From contig JAFIFH010000050.1 in assembly GCA_020832105.1 (NCBI GenBank), positions 1-46,721 on the forward strand: a DNA stretch of 46,721 nucleotides. The letters are read 5' to 3'. The notes under the pieces were generated by a model, which had not been told where the DNA came from, ran no database searches, and was given only the letters and a program-made list of their open reading frames with translations. The stretch comes from Idiomarina sp. Its GTDB lineage: Bacteria > Pseudomonadota > Gammaproteobacteria > Enterobacterales > Alteromonadaceae. The translations under genes and the position numbers were made by a program. This document shows positions 1 through 8,800 of the stretch, in pieces; the stretch's first letter is position 1; every line of letters begins with the position of its first letter.

Positions 1-678
1 AGTTAGCATACGATATTCACCCGGCTGCAAACTTTCATCCAGTAACAAACCGCCTATTGACTCGCGATGCAGCTCGTTCACCTTATTACCCATCGCCGCA
101 AACATGCGTTTAACCAGGTGATAGCGCCCTTCAGTCACCGTTAACCTAGCGGTACTAGCGTCAATCATCTCAAGTACCGCCGGTTGGGTGGCGGTCTCTT
201 CGCCTTTCAACATGATCCCTTGGGCAAATTTATCGGTGATCTCGCTAATGTCACTCTGGCTCAAAGGGTCAGCCAAAGTCGCCAGGTAGGTTTTTGGACA
301 TTGTCTTTTCGGTGACGTTATCCGGTGCGACCACTTACCATCATCGGTCAGCAGCAACAGCCCGGTGGTATCCACGTCTAACCGGCCAACACAATGAATC
401 AGTTCCTGTTTGGGTTCGTCGAGCAACATGAACACTGACGGGTGTACCGGGTCATCTGTTGACGACACCACACCTTCAGGTTTGTGCAGCATGATATATC
501 TAAGACCAATGATCTGTAGTGGTTGCCCTAACCAGCTAATATCCTGGGTGTCACTCACCGGTCGCGCCGCTTTCTTACACGGCTCGCCATCAATAAAAAT
601 CTCTTCGGCGCGAATTGCCCGGGCGGCTTCTTTACGGCTCAGTCCGGTGGAGGCACTGACAAATTTATCCAAACGCAT
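1..678 (-). CDS. rsuA: 16S rRNA pseudouridine(516) synthase RsuA, 3' end cut by the window edge
   Basis: The enzyme isomerises U516 of 16S rRNA to pseudouridine during assembly of the small ribosomal subunit. The reading frame is open from its ATG (678-676) to the window edge, 226 codons. RsuA of E. coli is 231 residues, so only a few are missing. The start MRLDKFVSASTGLSRKEA is the S4 RNA-binding domain. The catalytic motif GRLDVDTTGLLLLTDDG follows, with the catalytic aspartate at residue 101, close to the E. coli position. KWSHRITSP and GRYHLVKRMFAAMGN are typical of RsuA rather than RluB, RluE or RluF. The gene is divergent from the photolyase gene, with 56 bases between the starts. Confidence 0.93.
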   Translation of the reverse strand, partial: MRLDKFVSASTGLSRKEAARAIRAEEIFIDGEPCKKAARPVSDTQDISWLGQPLQIIGLRYIMLHKPEGVVSSTDDPVHPSVFMLLDEPKQELIHCVGRLDVDTTGLLLLTDDGKWSHRITSPKRQCPKTYLATLADPLSQSDISEITDKFAQGIMLKGEETATQPAVLEMIDASTARLTVTEGRYHLVKRMFAAMGNKVNELHRESIGGLLLDESLQPGEYRMLT

Positions 679-734
679 ATTAAACCTCTATGGGCAGGTG
701 CTCGTACTAAGCACATACCTGTGAACACGGAATT

Positions 735-2324
735 ATGATGGCCTTATTCTACGCGCTAAATAAGCTCGACTCGACCCAATATACTGAAGTTCGCCTTATC
801 CTTGGTGATCAGCTCAACGCCAGCCACAGTTGGTTTGGTGAAAAACGTGAAAATGTACTGTATGTGATGATGGAAATGCGCCAGGAAACTGATTACGCCA
901 CCCACCATATACAAAAGGTGCTGGCATTCTTTGCCGCCATGCGAAGTTTCGCTAAAGCGCTGAGCGATAAACATGACGTGTTGTATATCACCCTTGATCA
1001 TCAGGGCAACAAGCAAACCTTAACCGACAATCTCGATATGGTGTTAAACCACTGCCATATTACCAGCCTACTGTATCAAGCCCCGGACGAGTGGCGCCTG
1101 GACGAACAGTTAGCGCAATATAGCCGCCCAGATACCAGTGTCAGCATGGTCGACACTGAGCACTTCTACACCCAGAGAGACGCGTTAAGCACGTACTTTA
1201 AGTCTACAGACAACCTGTTAATGGAAAACTTCTACCGCCGCATTCGTAAGTCCCATGGGTACCTGATGGAAGGTGACAAGCCTAAGGGGGGTAAGTGGAA
1301 CTACGACCATGACAACCGTAAGAAGCTGCCGAGCAAAGTAGAGGTGCCTGACCCCTTGCTGTTTGACAATGAAGTCACAGATATCTATCAACTACTTCAA
1401 CAGCAAGGTATTAAAACGATAGGTAAAGTAGCACGCCACGACGACGATGATAATGTGGTGCTGGGCTGGCCGATAAACCGCAAGCAGTCGCGTAGGCTGT
1501 TGGCGTTTTTTATCGAGCACTGCCTACCAGACTTCGGTCGCTATCAAGACGCCTTGTCTGAGCGCGGCTGGAGCCTGTTCCATGCGCGGCTCTCATTTAG
1601 CATGAACAGTAAAATGCTCAGCCCTCGCGAGGTTGTAGAGTCTGCAATTAAGGCTCATGACGACAACCCAGAACGGGTCAATCTGGCCCAAATTGAAGGC
1701 TTTGTGCGCCAAATTATTGGCTGGCGAGAATACATACGGGCGATTTACTGGGCGAAAATGCCTGACTATGCGCAGCACAATAAGCTCCAACACCAACGCC
1801 AGTTGCCTGGTTTTTACTGGAGTGCTGATACTAAGATGGCCTGCATGCGCCATGCGATTAGCCAGTCTCTTGAACAGGCTTACGCGCACCACATTCAACG
1901 CTTAATGGTCACCGGCAATTTCGCACTCCTCGCCGGAGTGAACCCCGATGAGGTAGACGCCTGGTATCTGGGTATTTATATTGACGCCATTGAATGGGTG
2001 GAACTACCTAATACCCGCGGTATGAGCCAATTCGCGGACGGCGGCATTCTGGCGACTAAACCCTATGTGTCGGGCGGTAATTACATTAATAAAATGAGCC
2101 ATTACTGCAAAGACTGTCATTATAATGTGAGCCAGAAACATGGCCAGGGCGCCTGCCCTTTCAACGTCCTGTATTGGCATTTCATTGACCGGCACAAGCA
2201 ACGCTTTGCGAATAACCACCGCATGAGTATGATGTACCGGCAGTGGGACAAACGCGACGCCGAAGAGCGCAAAGCGATTCTGAACACTGCTGAGAACTAC
2301 CTCATCCATATTCAGGAATTATAA
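735..2324 (+). CDS. Iron-sulfur photolyase/cryptochrome (FeS-BCP, PhrB-like, possible (6-4) photolyase)
   Basis: This is a member of the deoxyribodipyrimidine photolyase-related (FeS-BCP) family. These flavoproteins repair UV photoproducts, (6-4) lesions in the characterised PhrB, or act as light sensors. It has 529 residues with the usual N-terminal VRLILGDQLNASHSWF of the antenna-binding domain. Four cysteines that could ligate a 4Fe-4S cluster are present at 370, 458, 461 and 474. The spacings of 88, 3 and 13 residues equal those of the cluster ligands in Agrobacterium PhrB (350, 438, 441, 454), so the cluster is probably intact. Two ATGs (735, 738) are possible. The lipocalin gene begins 9 bases after the stop, suggesting co-transcription. 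Whether it is a repair enzyme or a photoreceptor cannot be read from the sequence. Confidence 0.93.
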   Translation: MMALFYALNKLDSTQYTEVRLILGDQLNASHSWFGEKRENVLYVMMEMRQETDYATHHIQKVLAFFAAMRSFAKALSDKHDVLYITLDHQGNKQTLTDNLDMVLNHCHITSLLYQAPDEWRLDEQLAQYSRPDTSVSMVDTEHFYTQRDALSTYFKSTDNLLMENFYRRIRKSHGYLMEGDKPKGGKWNYDHDNRKKLPSKVEVPDPLLFDNEVTDIYQLLQQQGIKTIGKVARHDDDDNVVLGWPINRKQSRRLLAFFIEHCLPDFGRYQDALSERGWSLFHARLSFSMNSKMLSPREVVESAIKAHDDNPERVNLAQIEGFVRQIIGWREYIRAIYWAKMPDYAQHNKLQHQRQLPGFYWSADTKMACMRHAISQSLEQAYAHHIQRLMVTGNFALLAGVNPDEVDAWYLGIYIDAIEWVELPNTRGMSQFADGGILATKPYVSGGNYINKMSHYCKDCHYNVSQKHGQGACPFNVLYWHFIDRHKQRFANNHRMSMMYRQWDKRDAEERKAILNTAENYLIHIQEL

Positions 2325-2333
2325 AAAAGGTTC

Positions 2334-2846
2334 ATGATGCGCTTACTTACCATTGCCCTACTCAGCTTATTGTTAACCGCTTGCCTGCACGAGGTTACGC
2401 CAGTGAAAGCGCCAGTTGAGCGCCTCGACGTCGAACGCTATATGGGCACCTGGTATGAAATCGCCCGTATGCCGACCAGTTTCCAGCGCGACATGAGCCA
2501 GGCAACCGCCAGCTATCGCTTAAACGCAGACGGCACCTTTGAAGTCGTTAATCGTGGCTTTAATACGCGTAAAGGGGAGTGGAAAACAGCGGTGGGTAAA
2601 GGCCGCCCAATTGACGGCATGGCCGCTGGTTTTACGGTGAGCTTTCAGTGGCCGTTCAAAGGCGGCTACTACATTGCTGAGCTGGGTGACAACTACGAAT
2701 ATGCTGTCATTGTAAGTGACAGCACCGACTACTTATGGATTCTTGCTCGTGAACCACACATGCCGCGCTGGCTGCTGGACCGCACCCTTGCCCGCGCTCA
2801 TGAATGGGGTTACGACATTGACCAAATTATTGAGACTGCCCACTAA
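2334..2846 (+). CDS. blc: Outer-membrane lipocalin (Blc family lipoprotein)
   Basis: Bacterial lipocalins are eight-stranded barrels anchored to the outer membrane that bind lipids such as lysophospholipids, often under membrane stress. The 170-residue product starts with a lipoprotein signal ending LLLTAC (acylated Cys17, or Cys16 if the second ATG at 2337 is used, which has the better spacing from AAGG). The lipocalin signature GTWYEIARMPTSFQ follows at about residues 38-51. Later segments such as YAVIVSDSTDYLWILAREP match the Blc family. It lies 9 bases after the photolyase gene on the same strand and probably shares its transcript. Its last 20 bases overlap the convergent hydrolase gene. 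Confidence 0.92.
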   Translation: MMRLLTIALLSLLLTACLHEVTPVKAPVERLDVERYMGTWYEIARMPTSFQRDMSQATASYRLNADGTFEVVNRGFNTRKGEWKTAVGKGRPIDGMAAGFTVSFQWPFKGGYYIAELGDNYEYAVIVSDSTDYLWILAREPHMPRWLLDRTLARAHEWGYDIDQIIETAH

Positions 2847-3801
2847 GCCAGTCGCTTATCGCTGACTCTATTTCTGGCAGTGGCAAGGCGAGCGTGGGGT
2901 GAATATGCATCGGCTCGGTCAATGCAAACATACTAAAGTCACGCCCCTGTGCGCCAGTGATGCGTTCAAGCTCCGTGTACTGACTCATGCTGTCAAAGGT
3001 CGAGCCCATCACCAATACATTATTCGGTAGGTGCTCGGCAGCATACTCCCAGGATAACTTAGCCGGGTCTATTTCACTGCGCTCCACCAGCCGGCTGAGC
3101 CCCTCAGCATAACTACTTTGTGGAATAACACGCGCGAGACGCGAGTTTCGCCGGCGCATGTCAATCAATTGCATTGCAGAAGCATTAAACTCAAGTAACG
3201 GTGCAATCAGGATAGCGCCTTTAGGCTCATGCAATAGGCTAAACTCGGTTACTGCGAGTGAACCTAAAGAGAAGCCCAGCAGGTACAAATCTCTACCCGC
3301 ATATTGCTCGGCAAACACGACAGCCAGATCTCGGGCGCCTTGTACGCCAAAATTAAACGGCTGTTGTTCGGTAGGGCTGGCTACGACAAACGGATGCAAC
3401 CCAAGAGAACGCAAATGTGCCGCAGTCATCGACATGTGCTCAGCACGCATACCATAACCAGGAAATATCAGCACGATTGGAGCATCGTCAGCGAGGGACT
3501 CAAATTGATAGGTATTATTAAGCTCGAACTCATGTTCGTTTATCGCAACATCCATTTTTAACGATAATTTATCCAGTAACTCATCACTTTCATGTGCTTT
3601 TGGGTGTCCCCAGTCAATAACTTGGGTACATCGATTGCCCTGAACACAAAGTTCGCGCTTAACCTGCCCAACGTCAAGGCTTAGTGCACCTCTGAACCCT
3701 TGGTGAGTGGCCATCTGCCGCTCGACCAGGCTGCTACATGCTGTCAACGCACACACAGCCAGTATCAGTACACTCCAGCCTACCTGCTTACTCATCATCA
3801 T
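2827..3801 (-). CDS. Lipoprotein alpha/beta-hydrolase, substrate unknown
   Basis: A predicted serine hydrolase exported as a lipoprotein. The frame could open further upstream (to 3873), but the three ATGs at 3801, 3798 and 3795 sit just after an AGGG, and the one at 3795 has the best spacing. From there the product starts MSKQVGWSVLILAVCALTAC, a lipoprotein signal with the acylated cysteine at residue 20. The hydrolase fold is shown by PIVLIFPGYGMRAEHM, an oxyanion-hole region, and the nucleophile elbow GFSLGS (serine about residue 176). The final MHIHPTLALPLPE could carry the catalytic histidine. Its last 20 bases overlap the convergent lipocalin gene. No substrate can be assigned. Confidence 0.78.
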   Translation of the reverse strand: MMMSKQVGWSVLILAVCALTACSSLVERQMATHQGFRGALSLDVGQVKRELCVQGNRCTQVIDWGHPKAHESDELLDKLSLKMDVAINEHEFELNNTYQFESLADDAPIVLIFPGYGMRAEHMSMTAAHLRSLGLHPFVVASPTEQQPFNFGVQGARDLAVVFAEQYAGRDLYLLGFSLGSLAVTEFSLLHEPKGAILIAPLLEFNASAMQLIDMRRRNSRLARVIPQSSYAEGLSRLVERSEIDPAKLSWEYAAEHLPNNVLVMGSTFDSMSQYTELERITGAQGRDFSMFALTEPMHIHPTLALPLPEIESAISDWLSGQSQ

Positions 3802-4196
3802 ATCCCTGTAGTTTGCTATTCCAAGCCTGCATAAGACCCACTGATTATTCTCTACCGCGCACAAAAAAGCCACTTTGAACTCGCATCTTAAAGGCGTGCT
3901 TGGGAATCGTGTTTACTACGCCTAACTTATTTCACTTAAAGATCTTTATTTGACTCAGTTTACTCTGACTCACCTCGACGTCCCCGCTCTATCCCTGAGG
4001 CATTAATCAAGGTCGTTCATGATATGTCTAGGATGGTCATGTTTAATGGCGGCATCATTTTACTTAAAATCGACTGCTTTCGCTCTTCCGAATAGCGTTG
4101 CACTATTAAGCCTTAACGCCCCAACTGGTTAAATTTTAAAGGGTGACAACTATCCTGCCAGAGGGGGCCCCTCTACCAAGCCAGTTGAGAAACACA
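3802..4196. other. Intergenic stretch downstream of the RHS island
   Basis: About 395 bases with no convincing gene on either strand. The part next to the broken partner gene (4122-4187) contains nested inverted repeats, listed separately. The rest shows no terminator with a T-run, no tRNA, no insertion-sequence end and no recognisable repeat. It may contain the promoter of the hydrolase gene (reading left) and the transcription end of the RHS island (also reading left). Confidence 0.5.
4122..4187. repeat. Nested inverted repeats beyond the RHS island
   Basis: CAACTGG (4122-4128) is repeated inverted as CCAGTTG (4181-4187). Inside this pair is a 15-base palindrome, AGAGGGGGCCCCTCT (4160-4174). 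The structure lies just past the true end of the broken partner gene. It could be a transcription-end hairpin for the minus-strand island or a leftover boundary of an insertion. No T-run follows, so it is not a standard intrinsic terminator. Confidence 0.45.
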
Positions 4197-4769
4197 TCAA
4201 TTAGTACAGCGCTTCATCCAACTTTTTTGTTGGGTTTCACTCATACTACTCAATATATATGACCCCGTGGGGGTGAAAACTGACACCGCTTGCCCCCATG
4301 ATGAAGAGCCATTAGGCTTTTCTTGCGTGCCTTATTTCCCAATAGCCTGAATTCCATTTATACAATAATGAGTAAAGCTTGAATCAGGATTAATAGAAAT
4401 ATCTTTTAAAAAATAATTAAAAAACTCCTCCGAATAGCTTTCAGAAATATATGTAATACCTGGGTAACAGACTTCCGAGTGCATTGCACATGCCCTAAAA
4501 GACTGAGATCCACCCACCGAAAACCAAAAGTATAAAGCATCAAAATATGTGTAATAGTATGGGTTTGAACCATAATAAATATCGGCAGGCGTAATGATAT
4601 AGTTCTTCCCGAGAACGACCTCAAATATTGAGGCACTCTCATATTCAAGAGCTACTATTCGGTTTTGCAACCATGTTCGTGAAGTGTCAGCGAACTTTAA
4701 TAGCAAGTGCGAGGCTACTAGAAATAGATATAACGCAATCACTGCAATTCTAAAACGATATTTTTTCAT
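4197..4769 (-). pseudogene. RHS-tip partner gene, second copy, broken by an in-frame TAA
   Basis: The intact part (4332-4769, 145 residues) begins MKKYRFRIAVIALYLFLVASH, an N-terminal membrane anchor, and is a paralogue of the product of 5295-5873. Shared elements in order are ASHxLxKxAD, ESxxIFxxVLGKxY, YGxxPxYYTxFxA, RACAxxSxxC and YCIxGI. Its TAA (4334-4332) is followed in the same frame by 44 sense codons ending at a TGA (4199-4197). The tail of that read-through, with YILSSMSETQQKSWMKRC, lines up with [18 protein letters not shown] at the end of the intact paralogue, cysteine included. The gene therefore looks truncated by one nonsense codon. Its ATG overlaps the stop of the preceding RHS-tip frame by four bases. 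The stretch is visibly AT-rich. Function is not known; an immunity protein is the leading guess from position. Confidence 0.75.
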
Positions 4770-5248
4770 CTAGGTCTCACAAAGCTTCCACACACGCCCA
4801 TTGCGACAACCATCCCAACCGCTACAGTACCTTCCGCACCACCAAAACTATTTTCCTCAGCCCATGCGAGTCTTTTTAATGACATCTCCTGCTTGATATT
4901 ATTCAGCCGACTAACCTGGACCGCTATTTGCATTCGTTTCTCAGTATTGTTGCAACTCTCCGCTTCGGCGTTAAGCTCAGCAATTCCCTCACTGAGCAAT
5001 TCAACTGCGTTTGAGTAGGGGTTGTTTTTAGTCATATTCATGACTGCACTGCGTACCCCTCCAACATCAAGAGCGAACGCCCCAACTGTAACCCCCATGC
5101 AGGCTAATCCGAACCGCGCTCGCGACAATCCATATTGATCAATATAGATAACCGGATTCCCACCCACATACCCATACGTATTCATCCCCCCAGCCAGCCC
5201 AATCGGGTCGCTTTGCAGGTAACGCCCAGTAGTCGCATATTGTTTCGG
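4766..5248 (-). pseudogene. Displaced (orphan) RHS C-terminal tip with a scrap of RHS core
   Basis: Reading left from 5248, after a TAG at 5251-5249, the frame encodes a piece of RHS core ([18 protein letters not shown]) continuous with an ATG-initiated stretch of 139 residues (4766-5185). It is homologous to the end of the full RHS protein. From MNTYGYVG to NNTEKRMQI the two differ at about 15 of 85 positions; the last 50 residues are much less alike. The second core aspartate-proline, DPDG in the full protein, is DQYG here. Known rhs loci carry such orphan tips, displaced downstream when a new tip is recombined in. The orphan may be silent, translated from 5185, or a reservoir for recombination. 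Its TGA overlaps the next gene by four bases. Confidence 0.72.
4926..4980. repeat. 55-base identical block, copy in the orphan tip
   Basis: This 55-base stretch is identical to 6021-6075 in the full-length rhs gene, with mismatches at both edges. It encodes the segment around [17 protein letters not shown]. It marks the most conserved part of a tandem duplication of about 470 bases (roughly 4766-5240 against 5870-6328). Confidence 0.9.
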
Positions 5249-5294
5249 CTATTGCTAACTTAAAAAAGACCGGGCGACTTTAATTACCTCTCGA

Positions 5295-5873
5295 TTATTC
5301 ACAATCCCCCTCCCACTGGGCTAATTGTGCTTCAGTGACACCATGTATGATGTACCAGGCTTGCTTGGTCGAGAAGTTAATAGATAGTAAATCTGAGGAT
5401 GCACTATCGGATTGATGAGCTGCGTGCTCGCCCGCTCCACTTATACCCCCAATACAGTACATACGATAATTAGTGTCTTTATTTTTATTGACTTTATCTA
5501 GAACGTACATATAGGTTTCGGCGGAGTAATCAACTTGCCTGAAGCTAACATTGCGTATGCAATAATCGCTTCCCTTGGCGCACGCCCGGTAGTTACCACT
5601 TTTGGAGATAGCCACCCATGAAGGGATAGCCTGAAAAAACGTGTAATAAAAAGGACTTAATCCGTATGATAACTTCGATGTACCAACAGCTACATAGTGC
5701 TTTCCTAGTACCTCATGAAAAATCGCATGACTTTCATCGTCAACAGAAACTAAATAGTCCTGCGCACTGAAGCGGACACTATCAGCATACTTAAATAACC
5801 AATGCGATGCTTGGTAGATACATAATAAGACTATACTAGTTGCGAGGATAATTGAGGAAAACCCTTTCATCAC
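5295..5873 (-). CDS. RHS-tip partner, membrane-anchored protein; candidate immunity protein
   Basis: I recognise no family. The 192-residue product has one N-terminal hydrophobic segment (about residues 6-27, [20 protein letters not shown]) and no second one, so it is probably an inner-membrane protein with its body in the periplasm. Four cysteines ([16 protein letters not shown] near the end) are all kept in the diverged copy at 4197-4769 and could form two disulfides. The ATG overlaps the TGA of the rhs gene by four bases (ATGA), so translation is probably coupled. Position directly after a variable RHS tip is that of immunity genes in polymorphic toxin loci; that role is inferred. The gene is AT-richer than the housekeeping genes nearby. 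A regulator, chaperone or anchoring partner for the RHS protein is possible instead. Confidence 0.7.
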   Translation of the reverse strand: MMKGFSSIILATSIVLLCIYQASHWLFKYADSVRFSAQDYLVSVDDESHAIFHEVLGKHYVAVGTSKLSYGLSPFYYTFFQAIPSWVAISKSGNYRACAKGSDYCIRNVSFRQVDYSAETYMYVLDKVNKNKDTNYRMYCIGGISGAGEHAAHQSDSASSDLLSINFSTKQAWYIIHGVTEAQLAQWEGDCE

Positions 5874-8800
5874 ATATACCTGCTACACACGGATCCCGCA
5901 ACAACGAAAGCTGTACCTGCGACACTTGTAGCTCCGCCAAAGCTATTTTCTGTTGCCCACTGTGCTTGCTTAGCAACCATAGTCCTTTTCGTGCTTTCTA
6001 GGTTCCTTACATGACTTTGAATTTGCATTCGTTTCTCAGTATTGTTGCAACTCTCCGCTTCGGCGTTAAGCTCAGAAATACCATCAGTGAGAAGATCGAC
6101 AGCGTGTGAGTATGGGTTTTCCGTTGTCATATTCATAACTGCACTACGTACCCCTCCAACATCAAGAGCAAAAGCCCCAGCCGTAACCCCCATGCAGATT
6201 AACCCGAATCGCCTCCGCCCATCTGGATCGAAATAACTAACCGGATTCGCACCCACATACCCATAAGTATTCATCCCCCCAGCCAACCCAATCGGGTCGC
6301 TTTGCAGGTAACGGCCAGTGCTCGCATCATAGTCTCTGAAATAGTTATACCAACTACCCTTTTCCGCATCCCAGTACTGGCCCGGAAAGCCGATGTTGAA
6401 ATCACCAATGCTACTGAACAGAACACTACGGTCAAAGGCTTCTAACTGAGCGCGCCAAACAGGAGTCCCCGTAGAGTCGGTGATAACTTCTGGTCGCCCA
6501 AGGTGGTCGTTGTGTACAAAATACAGTTGATTGTTTCGTATATAACCAACAATCTGCCCGCCAAAGAAAATATATTGAACATTATTCCCCTCTGCGAGTA
6601 ACTGCCCGTCTGGGGAGTAAATAAAGTGCGTCGTTATGCCGTTCGCAGATTTGCGTACACGCTGGCCCAACGCGTTGTAAGCATACTCTGCACTGCCCGC
6701 TCTGACCATGCGGTTATCGTCGTTATATTGATAGGTACGAGTTTGGCCATTAAACCCATTCTCGCTGATGACACTCCCGTTCGCGTCGTACATAAAGGTG
6801 CGAGTATTACCACCTCGTGTCACCCTGTCTAATCGGTTTGACGATGGGGAAATGGTATAGCTTTCTGAAATACTGCCTGAGCGTTGCAGGCGATTTCCAA
6901 GCGCATCGTATGAGAATTGGCTATTACCCAAACCCATGCTGGTAATACTAGTCAATCGACTACGGTTATCGTAACCAAAGTTTTGTGAATCGACGAATCT
7001 CACCTGGTTGGTTATTGAGGTGATATTGTTTCGACTATCGTAGGCATACGATAAGCGTTGTACGCCAGGTGTCGAGATATTAGTTAAACGATAAGAATTA
7101 TCGTACATTAAATCACGGTGCAGGTTATTGCCGAAGGTGTACGAGTTGGCGGGGCCAAAAGGTAGGTACTCAACGTCTTTAATTACGTCGCGAGTGACGC
7201 CGTTGATAGTCACCGTTAATGACTCTACTCTGCCTGCGTTTCCATATTGATAGTTAACTCGGTTACCACCAGGGTAGGTGAGTGAATTGACCCGACCGTA
7301 AAAATCACGGGTTAAGCTCATTACATAGCGACTGCCTTCGATGAAAGTATCTTGTGAAGACACCGCACCCCACTCATCAAAGCCATAGGTGGTGCTGCCT
7401 GAAGCATCAGAAAACGATGAAAGCTTACCCCGGCCTCGAGCTGAAGCATCGTATGTAAAGCTAGAAGTGTCACTGTTACTCTTTGTCGTTAGTCTACCCG
7501 AAGCGTCATAAGTGAAGTTCGTTGAGACCCCACGCGCGTCAGTTGAATTTATAAGCTGCCCCATGAGGTTATAGCTATTTGCTGTACTGTTGGAATCGGG
7601 ACTATCTAGTTGGGTTAACTCTCTAAACGCGCTAAATTCGTAGTTTGTCTCATTTTGTCTTGCATCTGCGACTCGCGTAAGTCCGCGGGTGCTATGACCA
7701 AACCCGGTTTCAGTCCCATCTGGTGCTCGCTCCAGCACAAGACGATTTAATGAATCATATTCATAATAAGTTATTTGGTTCGCGCCATCTCTTGCCGTAA
7801 TTCGATTCCCAATTGCGTCATAGGTATAGTCTACTAAACGCTGCCCAGCATGATTGTATATAGCCCGCAACATGCCTCGGTCGGTATATTCAAAAGCTTG
7901 CTCAAAAACTTCATTTTCTGCATAAATGTTACCGCAAGGGCCTGGCATTGGTGGCAGTACAATAATTGGGTCGGTGTCTTTCGGCGGGTCTTTCCTATCA
8001 TTGGGGTCGAACACTATTGGTTCGAGGCCTGTGGTTTCAAAGTTCTCCATTGATGCCACTACGCCTCCCATCGGCTCTGCACCGTCACAAGGTATGTGGT
8101 CAACAAGAATGCGTTCTGAGTATTGGGCCCGAATGACATTACCAAGTAAGTTGCGCGTTAAAAGCTCCTCATGGCGCACACCGCCTTTGGAAAATCTGGT
8201 ATGTACTTTCCGGCCAGCAGGGTCGTATGTGTAGTGAAGATTTTGGTTGTCAAAGTGCCGTACTGATGCGATTTCACCAAACCGGTTATACGTGTAACTG
8301 GCTCGGTTGAATTTGCCGTTTGCTGAGCGCGTCTCTTCAGATATCACTCGACTTCTGCTGTCGTAACGATAAACAGATTGTGTGCCATCAGGATAGGTAA
8401 TTCTACCCACATTCCCAAGTGCATCGTAGTCCCTGTATGTGGTTTTTAAGTTATTGGCAGTTTGGTGCTCAACCAGTTGCCCTTTAGCATCATAAGTGAA
8501 GCGCTCAGCACTTCCACTCGGGCTCGTAATTATGAGTAGACTTGGGATCCGGCCCGAATGATAGGTATAGTTGTACTGCGTTGCTCGAACTTCGCTATCA
8601 CCATGTCGCTCATGTCGGGAGACGTCTCCCTGACTGTTGTATTGGAAAACATCTCGTGTGCCATCTGAGCGGTCAATTTCCAACAATCGCTTGTTAAATG
8701 AGTTCCACGTGAAGTTCTCCGTTAACTCGCTATTAGTCCCCTCTCCTCGAGTCCTTGATTGCAACAAACGCTTGTCGTAAGTCTTCCTTGTAATAGCTCC

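Noticed and set aside
410..724. Plus-strand ORF of 104 codons
   Set aside because: It is a shadow of rsuA on the opposite strand with no family-like features.
3910..4190. Possible integron attC site (GCCTAAC near 3920 and GTTAAAT near 4128)
   Set aside because: Only loose matches to the core ends, with no paired inner arms and no cassette array or integrase seen.
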